Source: Antedon mediterranea (lineage: Eukaryota > Echinodermata > Crinoidea > Comatulida > Antedonidae). From it: 64,000 nucleotides of DNA. This document shows, one piece after another, positions 1 through 45,083 of the stretch. The notes beneath the pieces were generated by a model. The model searched no databases. It was not told the DNA's origin and saw nothing but the letters and a program-made list of their open reading frames with translations. Every line of letters begins with the position of its first letter. Position 1 is the stretch's first letter. A program made the position numbers and the translations under genes. Location: NCBI RefSeq assembly GCF_964355755.1, contig NC_092672.1, forward strand, positions 28,270,501-28,334,500, written 5' to 3'.

Positions 1-98
1 CAAATCATCAGTCATTATTATCTGTCCTATCAGATTCTACAAAATATGTCAAAAAACAGGTGGTCATTTGCATTATTGTATATATTTCCATTATCCAG

Positions 99-292
99 GT
101 GTTCTTGTGTGCCAAGCAGGTTGTATATTGGAAACACTTGATAACTATGTGGCTGAGAAAGACTTGATTATGCCACTTGACCTCGGGGCAAAGGGCAGTT
201 GCCATATTGGTGGAAACGTGGCAACTAATGCTGGTGGTATCAGACTGTTGAAATATGGATCTTTGCATGGTTCTGTGTTAGGTGTTGAAGCA
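99..292 (+). CDS. D2HGDH: D2HGDH exon: FAD-binding domain
   Basis: The acceptor is ttatccag/gtg and the donor is gca/gtaagt. The exon starts with two bases of a split Gly codon and ends in phase 0. It encodes VLVCQAGC through [11 protein letters not shown], covering the [18 protein letters not shown] pyrophosphate-binding segment of the FAD_binding_4 fold. The donor is the first unit of a 31-bp tandem repeat, so two further GTAAGT donors follow at 324 and 355. Confidence 0.95.
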
Positions 293-3200
293 GTAAGTGC
301 TATGTGATCTGAGAGATCACACAGTAAGTGCTATGTGATCTGAGAGATCACACAGTAAGTGCTATGCGATCTGAAAGATTACAAATAACATCCAGATAGT
401 GCATAAATTGACCCTTTTGGTTTACTAATGTTGGAGATACATTTTCCACCTTTGACAAACACAAAATGTACATTAGCATATTATGACATGTGTTATCAAT
501 ATTTTGATGTATTTTTATACAAATTATAGTGCCTTAGGTTTTTAAGGTGTTTTTATAAATCTCACGATATTGTGGAGTGGACACTAGTTAGTGCTGTCTG
601 AGTTGAATCCCGACAATTGTCTTGAGATAGCGCCGGGCATAGTTTTATGGTCGTCGCGAGACGACTCATAGCGGCTCGCCGTACAACGCTGTCTTAGTTT
701 GCCTTTACAGCTCATTCCCCTACGTTCAGAATGAACATAGGACTCACCTTTGCCTATACAGTGTGCATGTTTGGAGTGTTCCATTTTCTTTTGAAATTAT
801 AGTTTAGGAAACTAATGATTTTTTTAGGTGTTAGCAGATGGCCGTGTTATTGACTGTTTATCATCACTCCGTAAAGACAACACTGGCTATGACATGAAGC
901 AGTTATTCATTGGTGCTGAAGGAACTTTAGGAATGATCACAGCAGTCTCCATTTTGTGTCCACAACGTCCAAAATCAGTAAACGTTGCATTTTTAGGTTA
1001 GTTTTTATTTAAAGTCATTCCATTGTGTTCCTGTGTTGAACTTGTGAAGCCGATTTTCCACTAGGCAAATTTGTTCGCACGAATCGAAAGCGTCATGCTA
1101 TGCGCATGCGTATTCGAGTTTCTGTCTGTCATACTCCCTTCTTCGACGAATTCTAGTTCCTTGATTTTTCGCTTCAGTGAAATTTACTAGTTTGAATTGT
1201 TTCTACTTTTTGCGAAGCAAAATATTGCGCAACCAATCAGAGCTCATAAAATGAGCTATGACGCTTTTATGAGCACTGTTATGCGTATCGAAAACCTCTG
1301 CAGAGCCACACGAGAAACATGAATGTCGCAGCTATTCGCTCAGTGGAAAGAGAGTATGCGATTTTTTTCTCTTTGAAACATTGGATTTGCGTGACCAAAA
1401 TAGTGGAAAAAAGCCTTTAGGTGTTTGAATCATTGCTTAGTCACTCAACACCTGTTTGACAACCAACACCAACATGTACCACCTATAATAGGCACATATA
1501 TTAGCGCATAATGATTTAATTCGATTTGTTTATTTTTAATGACAAATACCAACCCTCTTCAATTTTGACATTTCTTGTTTTTCTTCACAGGTTGTTCATC
1601 ATTTCACCAAGTTTTAGAAACATTAAAAAAGACTAAAAACTTACTTGGGGAAGTCTTATCAGCTTATGAGTTTTTAGATCATGAGTGTATGCACGTAAGT
1701 ACAATATAGGGCTTGCCCACCTTTTTTTTCTGGTGCTATTAGTAGCCCAGCTTATTCCTGTTTAGTACCAAAGCAAGAATGACTGTAATGCTACCTATCC
1801 ATCCCCTGAAGAGGAAGCACAACTTTGTGAGGCAATTTCTCGCATGATTGTAATCAAAATGGTACTGGGTTTGGTCTACTAGCACTCCTGCTCCCAATTA
1901 GTCATCCATTCATAGAAGCGTTGAGGAAGAAAGATTGAAATATTTGTAGAGAAATAGAGTATACGATGTTAGTTTATATTATTGTGACTATATTCATATG
2001 ATGTTATGCATAGTAAAGGAAGATGATGGTAGTTGGATGTAATGATCTTGTATATCAATTAGACTGTCATGTGATCAATTGGTTAATCCATTATTTTATA
2101 CATATTTAAAATTATTGTTATAAAAAAAAAAATGATATGTGTTACTATAAATTTCATAATATAAAAATATAGATATAAGTATAGTCGTTATCTCTGGACT
2201 ATTGTGTAGTCACCACCAGGTAGGCTTACTTCATCAAGGCTTCTATGAATGGATAACTAGTTGGGAGCAGGAACGCTAGTAGACCAAACCCAGTACCGTT
2301 TTGATTATGATCATTTGGGGAAAAATTTCATGACAATTGGGGATATGAATTCAATGTAGCATGATAGGTTTTGAATCTGTGAACAAGCAACAAAAATAAT
2401 GACATATGCCACTGTGTGTTTGATTCAATCTGAGATGAAAGATGAAAATAATTTCCCTCGGCCTTTAATATATGATGTACAATTATACAATAGTTAGTGA
2501 CCAAGTACCTGGGGTTGACCAATCCTGTTGGCGACTACCCTTTCTACGTTCTCATTGAGACATCGGGATCGAACGAGTCACATGACCAAGAGAAGCTTAA
2601 TCATTTGCTGGATGTCGTCATGACAGATGGAAGTGTGGAGAATGGTACAGTTGCCATGGATACCACACAAATGCAGGTGGGGTGTCTTACTTTTTTTGCG
2701 ACATTCAATCAAAATTCATTTAACAAAAGTATAACGCTATAATAGTACAAATATAGTACAATAGAACTTCTCCTTTGTGACACTCCTTTTAAGGGGACAC
2801 ATTCTTGTGAAGCGAATGATAGGAAATATGATTTAACTCTACGGCCAACCCCTATTCAGGGGACACTTTGTTGGGTCCAAAGGTCTTCACTTAATATAGA
2901 GGTACTACTCTGTGTACATTCCCACATATGCCCAGTGTTTCAATATTTTGCTTATTTACAGAGTTTATGGGCTGTACGGGAGCGCATTGCCGAAGCTCTA
3001 CAGCATGATGGCGCTGTCTACAAATACGACATCTCCCTTCCAATGGATGCCTACTACAAAATTGTTGAAGATATGCGAGAACGGATGAAAGGCGTTGCAA
3101 TCCGTGTCGTAGGATATGGTCACGTCGGCGATGGTAATTTACATTTAAATGTAACTGCACCAGAACTTAGCATAAAGGTTTTAGATTTGATTGAACCATA

Positions 3201-3381
3201 CCTTTTTGAGGTTACCGAAAAAAACCGTGGGAGCATAAGTGCTGAGCACGGACTAGGTTTTAAAAAAAAGAATTTTATTGGTTACAGTAAAAAACCAGAG
3301 GTTGTTAGCCTGATGAAAGATCTTAAGAAGATATTTGATCCTAACGGTATACTAAATCCATATAAAACAATAATGGTATAA
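99..3381 (+). CDS. D2HGDH: D-2-hydroxyglutarate dehydrogenase, 3' five exons (5' partial)
   Basis: Joined exons 99-292, 828-996, 1591-1694, 2494-2676 and 2962-3381 encode about 355 residues of a FAD-dependent D-2-hydroxyglutarate dehydrogenase, which oxidises D-2-hydroxyglutarate to 2-oxoglutarate in mitochondria and passes electrons to ETF. Every junction has AG/GT and keeps frame. The human protein is about 520 residues, so roughly the N-terminal third, including the transit peptide, lies left of the window. Visible motifs are the FAD-binding loop [30 protein letters not shown], the substrate-side Arg and Lys in RERIAEAL and VYKYD, the metal-binding pair [13 protein letters not shown] (two His seven apart), and SAEHGLGF with the Glu and His that complete the active site. 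The C-terminus is LNPYKTIMV. No broken exon was seen. The assignment rests on family recall and is very secure. Confidence 0.96.
291..383 (+). repeat. 31-bp minisatellite containing the splice donor (3 copies)
   Basis: Three tandem 31-bp units begin at 291, 322 and 353, the third slightly diverged. Each starts CAGTAAGT, so each carries a full 5' splice site, and each contains the hairpin GTGATCT-GAG-AGATCAC. The first unit overlaps the real D2HGDH donor at 292/293. Reading past it meets an in-frame TGA within the first unit. Confidence 0.9.
293..827 (+). other. D2HGDH intron
   Basis: The intron starts with the donor minisatellite. A block of clearly higher GC at about 575-780 stands out from the AT-rich surroundings and is probably an old insertion, but no inverted termini or reading frame could be supported. 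Nothing else was recognised. Confidence 0.8.
828..996 (+). CDS. D2HGDH: D2HGDH exon: end of FAD-binding domain
   Basis: The acceptor is ttttttag/gtg and the donor is g/gttagt. It encodes [20 protein letters not shown], then the [20 protein letters not shown] motif and VNVAFL, ending with the first base of a Gly codon completed by the next exon. Confidence 0.95.
997..1590 (+). other. D2HGDH intron
   Basis: Most of this intron is the MITE-like insertion listed at 1049-1360. The remainder is AT-rich sequence with a pyrimidine tract before the acceptor at 1590. Confidence 0.8.
1049..1360. mobile_element. MITE-like insertion
   Basis: A block with higher GC than its flanks begins ATTTTCCACTAGGCAAAT and ends with the near complement ATTCGCTCAGTGGAAAG, giving short imperfect terminal inverted repeats around about 310 bp. 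There is no reading frame. The edges are approximate, and no target duplication was established. Confidence 0.45.
1591..1694 (+). CDS. D2HGDH: D2HGDH exon: domain linker
   Basis: The acceptor is ttcttcacag/gtt and the donor is cac/gtaagt. It encodes [13 protein letters not shown] through [13 protein letters not shown], matching the human stretch around LGEILSAFEFMD. It begins after one base of a split codon and ends in phase 0. Confidence 0.93.
1695..2493 (+). other. D2HGDH intron
   Basis: The centre of this 799-bp intron is the long inverted repeat at 1844-2314. The flanks hold no recognised feature apart from splice signals. Confidence 0.8.
1844..2314. mobile_element. Foldback element with about 85-bp inverted arms
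   Basis: The arm 1844-1929 is the reverse complement, at roughly 90 percent identity by eye, of 2228-2314. For example GGTACTGGGTTTGGTCTACT at 1861 pairs with the segment ending near 2297. The 300-bp spacer is AT-rich and has no reading frame. It looks like a non-autonomous foldback or MITE; the family was not recognised. Confidence 0.75.
2494..2676 (+). CDS. D2HGDH: D2HGDH exon: start of C-terminal oxidase domain
   Basis: The acceptor tacaatag/tta was preferred over a TAG four bases later because only it keeps frame and gives [20 protein letters not shown], aligned to the human [20 protein letters not shown]. The donor is atgcag/gtgggg. The exon contains IETSGSN, a hallmark of the FAD-oxidase_C domain. 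It is 61 codons, phase 0 at both ends. Confidence 0.95.
2757..2914. mobile_element. GGGGACAC-type dispersed MITE, D2HGDH intron copy
   Basis: A short palindromic repeat begins CAATAGAACTTCTCCTTTG and ends TATAGAGGTACTACTCTG, with AGGGGACAC motifs inside. Related copies lie near 7603, 26570, 55007, 58345 and 60830. Ends are approximate. Confidence 0.5.
2962..3381 (+). CDS. D2HGDH: D2HGDH terminal coding exon: active site and stop
   Basis: The acceptor is ttatttacag/agt and the stop is TAA at 3379-3381. Its 139 residues run from SLWAVRERI to LNPYKTIMV. It carries [24 protein letters not shown] with two metal-binding His, [13 protein letters not shown] with the acidic ligand and catalytic His, and the conserved [12 protein letters not shown] tail typical of the family. 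It is the longest uninterrupted coding stretch in the window. Confidence 0.97.
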   Translation, partial: SLWAVRERIAEALQHDGAVYKYDISLPMDAYYKIVEDMRERMKGVAIRVVGYGHVGDGNLHLNVTAPELSIKVLDLIEPYLFEVTEKNRGSISAEHGLGFKKKNFIGYSKKPEVVSLMKDLKKIFDPNGILNPYKTIMV

Positions 3382-3455
3382 TCGCTCATTTTTAACTCTC
3401 AAGATGTCCTTATAAAATTATTTGTAATGCTCCTTGAAATTATGTGATAAGGCGA

Positions 3456-3461
3456 AATAAA
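3456..3461 (+). promoter_or_regulatory. D2HGDH poly(A) signal
   Basis: A canonical AATAAA hexamer lies 75 bases after the D2HGDH stop codon on the coding strand. It is the first canonical signal downstream, so the 3' UTR is probably about 100 bases. Confidence 0.7.
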
Positions 3462-3629
3462 AATATTGTATGTGTAACACATGCACAACAACAATTTTAA
3501 ATACTATTACATAACAATATTATATAATATTAATTAATTTAATATTTTGACATTTTTTATAATAATATATGATCTAAAAATAAAAAATTTGATAAAAAAT
3601 GTAAGTGCCTGTAACTTTGTTTTTTTTTA

Positions 3630-4961
3630 ATAATGGACAAAATATCAACTTTTCAAAATATTGCCATATATATATATAAATCATACTTTAAATTATAGAA
3701 ACAGTGCTCATATTCGGAACTTGATCTCACAATCGTGTCGAGCATAGCTCATTGGCGAAATTTCCGTATTTTTGAGTTGTATGAAAAAATGTCTCTGGCG
3801 GAATTTGAACTATATATGGCCGGCTCTCTTTCGCCAATGAGCTATGCTCAACGCGATTATGTTCTGAATAGGAGCACTGTTTCTATAATACAGTATGATT
3901 TATATATAATTTTTACACAGTGCTATGCAACACAATTGATTTATATATATATATATATTGTGTTACCATCCTCTTATAGTATAGCAACCAGTTAAAACAA
4001 AAGCGGCAAAATTTGGTAATTGTTTAAAAATATCGCTGTATAGTACAGCGATTTTTTCAAAATATATCCAAATTATCTCTAAAATATCAACTTTTCAAAA
4101 TTCAATTATGCCATATTTTGTGTTACCATCCTTTTATAAAGCCAGCAGCCAGTTATGTTAAGGAATAAAAGGGTCAACATTTTGCCATTTTCTGAAAATA
4201 TTTTTTCAAAAAGTTTTCAAAATATAAACTTTTCAAAATTTAATTACTATGCCATAATATTGCCATATATGTGTATATATTGTGTTACCACCCTCTTATA
4301 GAGCCATAGTAACCAGTTCTGTTATAAAAAATAAAAGGGTTGAAATTTGGCCGTTTAAAAAAAAAAAGTCAAAATTCAACTTTTCGAAATTGTATTATTA
4401 TGCCATAATATTGCCATATATGTGTATATATTGTTTTTTTTGAAAATATCAATGTACTTACAGGGATTTTTTTTTTAAATAGCCAACTTTTCAAAATTCA
4501 ATAATTATGCGATAATATTGCCACATATGCGCATATATTGTGTTATCATCATCTTATAGAGCCATAGCAGCCAGTTTTTATAAATTTAATTATTATGCCA
4601 TAATATTGCCATATGTGAATATATTGTGTTATCTTATAGAGCCTTAGTTATTTGGCAATTTTTCGAAAATATCCCTGTACTATAGTGCAGATATTTTCCC
4701 AAAAAATAGCCAAAATATCAACTTTTTAAAATTCGTTTTATCTCTCTAGAGCCATGGTAACCAACTAACCTGATTTTACGAAAATAATAATAATTTTCAA
4801 AGAAAATCCAAAAATAAAAGGGTTAAAATTTGGCAATTTTTGGAAAATATACAGGGAATAATTTGTAAAAAGCCAAAATATCAACTTTTCAAAATATAAT
4901 TATTATGCCATAATATTGCTATATACGGTATGTGTATATATTGTGGTACCATCCTCTTATA
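3630..4961. repeat. Degenerate AT-rich tandem array
   Basis: Recurring blocks with TATGCCATAATATTGCCATA, then TATATTGTGTTACCATCCTC, TATAGAGCCATAGTAACCAG, AAAAGGGTTGAAATTTGGCC and AAATATCAACTTTTCAAAAT appear in the same order about six or seven times, with unit lengths varying around 100-250 bp and many indels. The element at 3698-3883 interrupts it. Its most diverged edge is on the left and it grades into the homogeneous satellite at 4962. Confidence 0.75.
3698..3883. mobile_element. 186-bp palindromic MITE inside the AT-rich array
   Basis: The terminus GAAACAGTGCTC at 3698 is repeated as its exact complement GAGCACTGTTTC ending at 3883. Inner arms GAGCATAGCTCATTGGCGAA and TTCGCCAATGAGCTATGCTC are also complementary. 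TATA flanks both ends and may be the target duplication. There is no coding capacity. Confidence 0.8.
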
Positions 4962-5403
4962 GAGCCATAGTAACCAGGGTCGAATTTGGCCAATATTAGA
5001 GCCATAGTAACCAGGGTCGAATTTGGCCAATATTAGAGCCATAGTAACCAGGGTCGAATTTGGCCAATATTAGAGCCATAGTAACCAGGGTCGAATTTGG
5101 CCAATATTAGAGCCATAGTAACCAGGGTCGAATTTGGCCAATATTAGAGCCATAGTAACCAGGGTCGAATTTGGCCAATATTAGAGCCATAGTAACCAGG
5201 GTCGAATTTGGCCAATATTAGAGCCATAGTAACCAGGGTCGAATTTGGCCAATATTAGAGCCATAGTAACCAGGGTCGAATTTGGCCAATATTAGAGCCA
5301 TAGTAACCAGGGTCGAATTTGGCCAATATTAGAGCCATAGTAACCAGGGTCGAATTTGGCCAATATTAGAGCCATAGTAACCAGGGTCGAATTTGGCCAA
5401 TAT
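4962..5403. repeat. 37-bp satellite, 12 copies
   Basis: Almost perfectly identical 37-bp units start at 4962, 4999, 5036 and so on to 5403, about 11.9 copies. The unit runs from GAGCCATAGTAACCAGGGTC through GAATTTGGCCAATATTA. Its first half is the GAGCCATAGTAACCAG segment of the older degenerate array just upstream, so it looks like a recent local expansion. Confidence 0.97.
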
Positions 5404-6723
5404 GAAATGTCAAAGGTTTTGACGAGTAACGATACTGATAGAGGAAAATCTGAGTTCAAATCAACAAAATATAAATCTATTTTTTATATGTTTTGCTCAT
5501 TTTTATTCGTTAATTTATATTAACTATTTAAATAGCACATTTCAAAGAACTAAGATTTATAGCAAAACTAAACCAACTTTATACTGTATTCATTCAGGTG
5601 CAAGTCAACCCTTTAGAATATATTGTGTGTTAATAATTGTAGAATATTAAAAGTGCTGCAATTTAGTAGTCTCCATCCAATTAGCGATACCATAGTTAGG
5701 GACCACTGTACTGAATGAACCTTTTCTAAACATACAATCTGTAACATGCAAGATCCTGTGGCCTTATTCACAAACTCCGGATAAAAAATTTGAAAAAAAC
5801 ACCACTTTTTTTTTAAAGCGACTTATTTCACGTTTCACTGCTGTCAACAACAGGGTTTTAAGTTGAAAATGTTTATACTAGAAATTTTTAACCCGGAGTT
5901 TCCCTTTAAGAGTGAATGGTGAATACTGCTACCGGGCAGTACATGTAAACAGCTTTTAGAAAACAGAAACACATCAAACTTGGTACAAATAAGCTAACAA
6001 TTTGACAAATGAATTTAGAGGTGGGCTTATTGTTGAATGGCAGTCTTATGGATGTGCTTATATCTGAACAAATACAGTAGTACAAAGAATAATATTAATA
6101 TAAATGCTAAATACATAAAACAAAAGTCATGAAAGCGCCTCATATAAAATAAATCGAAAACATAATCTAAACAAGCAGTTTTATGAGTTGTGACAACGGA
6201 TGGGCTTATCTAATTCTGTAAATAAAATAAATTAAAAACAGAAATAGAGAAAATAAACATGTTTTAACTACATTGCATAGAAAAATTCTACAAGAAAAAA
6301 AAAGTTTATTTAAAAATTCGGAAAAAATACTTATCTATACAATTGGAATTATATCCTTATCAAGGTGCTGCTGTTACATGGGATGGATGACAGTATTTTT
6401 TTTCATAATATTACAAAAATATTTTTTCCGAACTATTTATACAAATAAAAATATAAGCTTTATACAAAAGAATCCCCATTGAAATATAGAAGGGCGCTGA
6501 TATTTAAACTGATTCATAATTTTAATGATTTGTGTTGGACGAAAGGCAATTGACAATGCATAGTAAATACAACAAATTGTTCTCGTACTAAGAATCGGTA
6601 GAGCGAATCGGGCATGCTTACATACAATACTAGCGTTGTGATAGCTAATGTGACAATGCCAAATCTGTTAGCTGCACAAATATAGTACAACTTTTCATTA
6701 TTAGTGTGTTGTGGTCCTAAAAC

Positions 6724-6729
6724 TTTATT
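6724..6729 (-). promoter_or_regulatory. Candidate aPKC poly(A) signal
   Basis: AATAAA on the minus strand, about 640 bases after the aPKC stop, is the first canonical hexamer found downstream. If it is used, the 3' UTR would include the 15-bp minisatellite. Other sites further on (for example 6305-6310) are possible. Confidence 0.35.
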
Positions 6730-6995
6730 TTCCACATAACAACGCAAGTTGACCAATCACAATCAACAGTTTGGATGGTCCATCGTGTCGTGATTGGTCA
6801 AATTATGCGACCAAGCTTTACCATTGGGTCGTTCAATCGGAAAGTACCTATCTAACGTACAACCAAAAATTACGAGGGAATGCCCACTCTCTGAAGAACA
6901 ACAACTAGCGAACCCGAAATCATTAGAAAAAATTATTCAGAAACCTCAATGATTTAACTTTATGAATACAACAACTATACAGGCAAAATTCTATG

Positions 6996-7135
6996 AAAGG
7001 AACACATATTAAAGGACCACCCTATTAAGAGATCACCATATCAAGGTACCACTCTATTAAGGGACCACCTAATTAAGGGACCACTCTATTAAGGGACCAT
7101 CCTATTAAGGGACCACCCTATTAAGAGATCACCTT
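6996..7135. repeat. 15-bp minisatellite (CTATTAAGGGACCAC)n
   Basis: About nine imperfect units of CTATTAAGGGACCAC, some with AAGAGATCACC, lie just downstream of the aPKC stop and probably within its 3' UTR. The motif resembles the interior of the dispersed GGGGACAC MITE family, from which it may have expanded. Confidence 0.85.
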
Positions 7136-7362
7136 ATCTTTTTGGAGTATATAATTGTTTTAAGTGTTTAACTGTATAATACATTTTTGGTGCTTCAATC
7201 ATGGAATTAACAATTTATCTACAGTTTTAACTTTTCAAAAACTTCAAAACATATTTTGGCAATAAATATAAGGCTTGTTTTAACAGTACAAATAAACATC
7301 TCCTGAATTGGGGACAGTATTGCTGGCCCTGGAATAACAACACGTATGAGGGCGCTTGTCAG

Positions 7363-42567
<35,205 letters not shown>

Positions 42568-43498
42568 CTGAAAATGACAACATAAAGTTTGATTTAAAAC
42601 AATAATTTTTTTAAATAAACAAAATATTGAGAGAGAAAGTGAAAATTACCAAAGATATTTGTCCATCAAACATAAAAAATAAAAGTGAATTTTTGATTGT
42701 TGTAATTTTAATAAAGTTGGAGAAACACGGAGGAAATGTTCTCAAAATAAATAAAAAATAAACAGTATTCAACTTCAGAAAAAGTGGCTAACATTCTTTT
42801 CTTTAGTATTCTTTGAAATATGGTTTTTATTAAGTAAATACTTTTTTTTATCAAATCTTTGACATATTCATTCACTGTTTGTAAACAAATTTATATCAAA
42901 GTTATATTATTAATATTATATTGTAACAATAATAATATAACTATTTGATAATAATTAGTTGTAATTATATTACTGTTATTTTAATGAACATAAAATATAA
43001 ACAAATTGTATGTTGATATGTAATTCTTGTTTGGAAAGAGAGAAATTAAACAAGATTGCTAATTAAAAAAAAACAAATGATGCATATTTTAATTTATTGG
43101 TATTTTGTGTACTGTACAGTACATCTGTTCTAAATTTGATAAATGCTAAATCTGGATCAAAGCAATCAGTATGTTCATACTGAAATATTTTACATCTCCA
43201 CTTGAGGTCATTTATGACTTATTCAGGGAAAACTTTAATATTTAAAAAAAAGAAATTCAATATTAAAAGGTTAAATAAAAAAGAAAAAATAATTGTCTGA
43301 ATGATGTACAACTGTATCTTTAGATGTTAAAACCAGTTGTATGATGCATTCCTTACATTAAATCAATTCCAATTAGCTAAAGTCTACAATCATTGATAAA
43401 GATGTCTGCCAATGAAATCAATTTTTTTTAAAGTAAAAGTGCTGCACAATAGAACAAGGAATCACCTTTAACCAGTACCACATATTTGCCTAATATTC

Positions 43499-43570
43499 AC
43501 ACCCCATACCCAGGGGAATAACACCCAATACCCAGGGGAATAACACCCCATCACCAGGGGAATACCCCTG
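43499..43570. repeat. 22-bp minisatellite, about 3.5 copies
   Basis: Units of ACACCCAATACCCAGGGGAATA repeat with small changes; a diverged unit (ACACCCATTACCCGAGCAATA) follows at 43591. Confidence 0.85.
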
Positions 43571-44509
43571 TATATCACTATTCAATATATTCACACCCAT
43601 TACCCGAGCAATATTTTTATACCATTCCAGCATTATGATATGTATCATCTACAACACATTTTTTTTTATTGTTCAACATAAATTGAACAATTGTTTGTGG
43701 CAAATGATTGTTTAATAGCAAAATTTTGATTATGTTCTGTAGCGTATTCTAAGGTGATTTAGTGCAAAAAATACTACTTATGTCGACAAATAATACAATA
43801 TTACTTTCCTGATTATAGCACAAATATGCAATATAAATATTATTGTTAGTGAATTTCAAATCTTGACGAGCTATTGTAAATTCATGAAAATACAAAGCGT
43901 ATCCATTATAATCTGAGAAGCGCCAAGACGATCGTACCTTACAGAATCGGCAATTAGCACATCGTATTAATAATCAAAAAATAAAATTAAAACGAAAAAG
44001 TGATATATTGAGCAGACGCTTTGATGGATTTAGCAGAAGAAAAATGAATAGAAATAGATCGAATAAGAGATATAATTGATGATGGCTTTTCCCCGAAGAA
44101 TTAAATATATTGGCAATAGACTATTAAGAATGTGTTACCATGTAGCATGTTCGTTATTTGATACGTGAAGTTGACGTCTTGTATGCTATTGACAAGCGGT
44201 ACTTTTACTATGCAATAAAAAAAATTGTTAATGAATCCACAAAGAGCTTCAAATGTTGATGTCCTCGTCAGGAAATTGCGAGAATCCTTTGCTTGGTATT
44301 TTGTAGGAGACAAATCCTGTGAGAACTCTTGATATCAATTATTCAACATAAGACAATGTTCCTTATGAGGTAAATGTTGTGAGATATTCGTAATGTCAAA
44401 ATTAAATCAATAACGAGATAAATGTTGTGAGAACCCTTTGCTTGAAATTCTACAAGACGTACACATGACTGTGAGTGAGAACTCTTAATTTGTTATCGAT
44501 ATTCAACTT

Positions 44510-45083
44510 AAGATACATGCTAAGAACTCTAGACAATGTCTCACAAAGAGTACATGTTGCAAGTATCTCCCTGATCAATAATCAACATGAGATAATATTG
44601 TGAGATCCCTTAATTAACATTCTGCATAAGATATCAACATAAGGTACATGTTAAGAACGCTAGACAATGTCCCACATAATATTACATGTTTTGTTTGTTT
44701 TGTTTGTTTGTTTGTTTTATCTTTATACTGGGTGACCTCTTCAGTCAAAGACTGATCTCCCAGAGGGCCCAGTTGGTGATCAGTGGCTGTGATGTACTAA
44801 TACACCGGGGTAACCCCCTACTCGTCTCGAAAGATGTACTAGGTTCTTTAAAGTGCACACGAGCAAGTTGTGTACACTGGACCTACGGTTTATAGTCCTT
44901 ATCCGAGAAGACTCGTTCTACCACCAGAACCATGGAGTGAGTGAGCCTTGAACCCCTGCCGATGTTATGGCTACGTGATTACGGTTCCACTGTCTTAACC
45001 GCTCGGCCACTCACTCACTCTGTTACAAGTATCTTCCTGATCAATAATCAACGTGAAATAAATGTTGTGAGATCCCTTACTAT
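44510..45083. repeat. Duplicated unit of about 105 bp, second copy interrupted by a SINE
   Basis: The unit at 44510-44615 (AAGATACATGCTAAGAACTC, AGTACATGTTGCAAGTATCT, CCCTGATCAATAATCAAC) recurs from 44641, split by the SINE at 44689-45020, and resumes TGTTACAAGTATCTTCCTGA to 45083. Related GTTGTGAGAACCCTTTGCTT motifs extend to about 44300. Confidence 0.8.
44689..45020 (-). mobile_element. tRNA-derived SINE family B, full copy
   Basis: On the minus strand it starts GAGTGAGTGGCCGAGCGGTT, a Ser/Leu tRNA-like A box, followed by a B box GGGGTTCAAGGCTC, the body with GTCTTCTCGGATAAGGACTA and GTAGGGGGTTACCCCGG, and a tail of AAAC repeats. Flanking TGTT at both ends may be a short target duplication. 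Confidence 0.88.

Larger units (their letters stand above)
3382..7362. other. Convergent intergenic region between D2HGDH and aPKC
   Basis: It holds the D2HGDH 3' UTR, an AT-rich degenerate tandem array (3630-4961), a palindromic insertion (3698-3883), a 37-bp satellite (4962-5403), a quiet stretch 5404-6995, a 15-bp minisatellite (6996-7135) and the presumed aPKC 3' UTR. No gene was found. The sequence at 6747-6810 holds a diverged inverted pair around GACCAATCACAA. Confidence 0.8.

Noticed and set aside
2891-3160. 89-codon ORF on the minus strand
   Set aside because: It is antisense to the terminal D2HGDH exon.
4962-5403. CRISPR-like regular array
   Set aside because: Units are contiguous identical 37-mers with no unique spacers, and the context is eukaryotic. 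It is a satellite.
44940-45020. Ser/Leu tRNA gene on the minus strand
   Set aside because: The A box and B box are tRNA-like, but the sequence runs into the family B SINE body; it is the SINE head.
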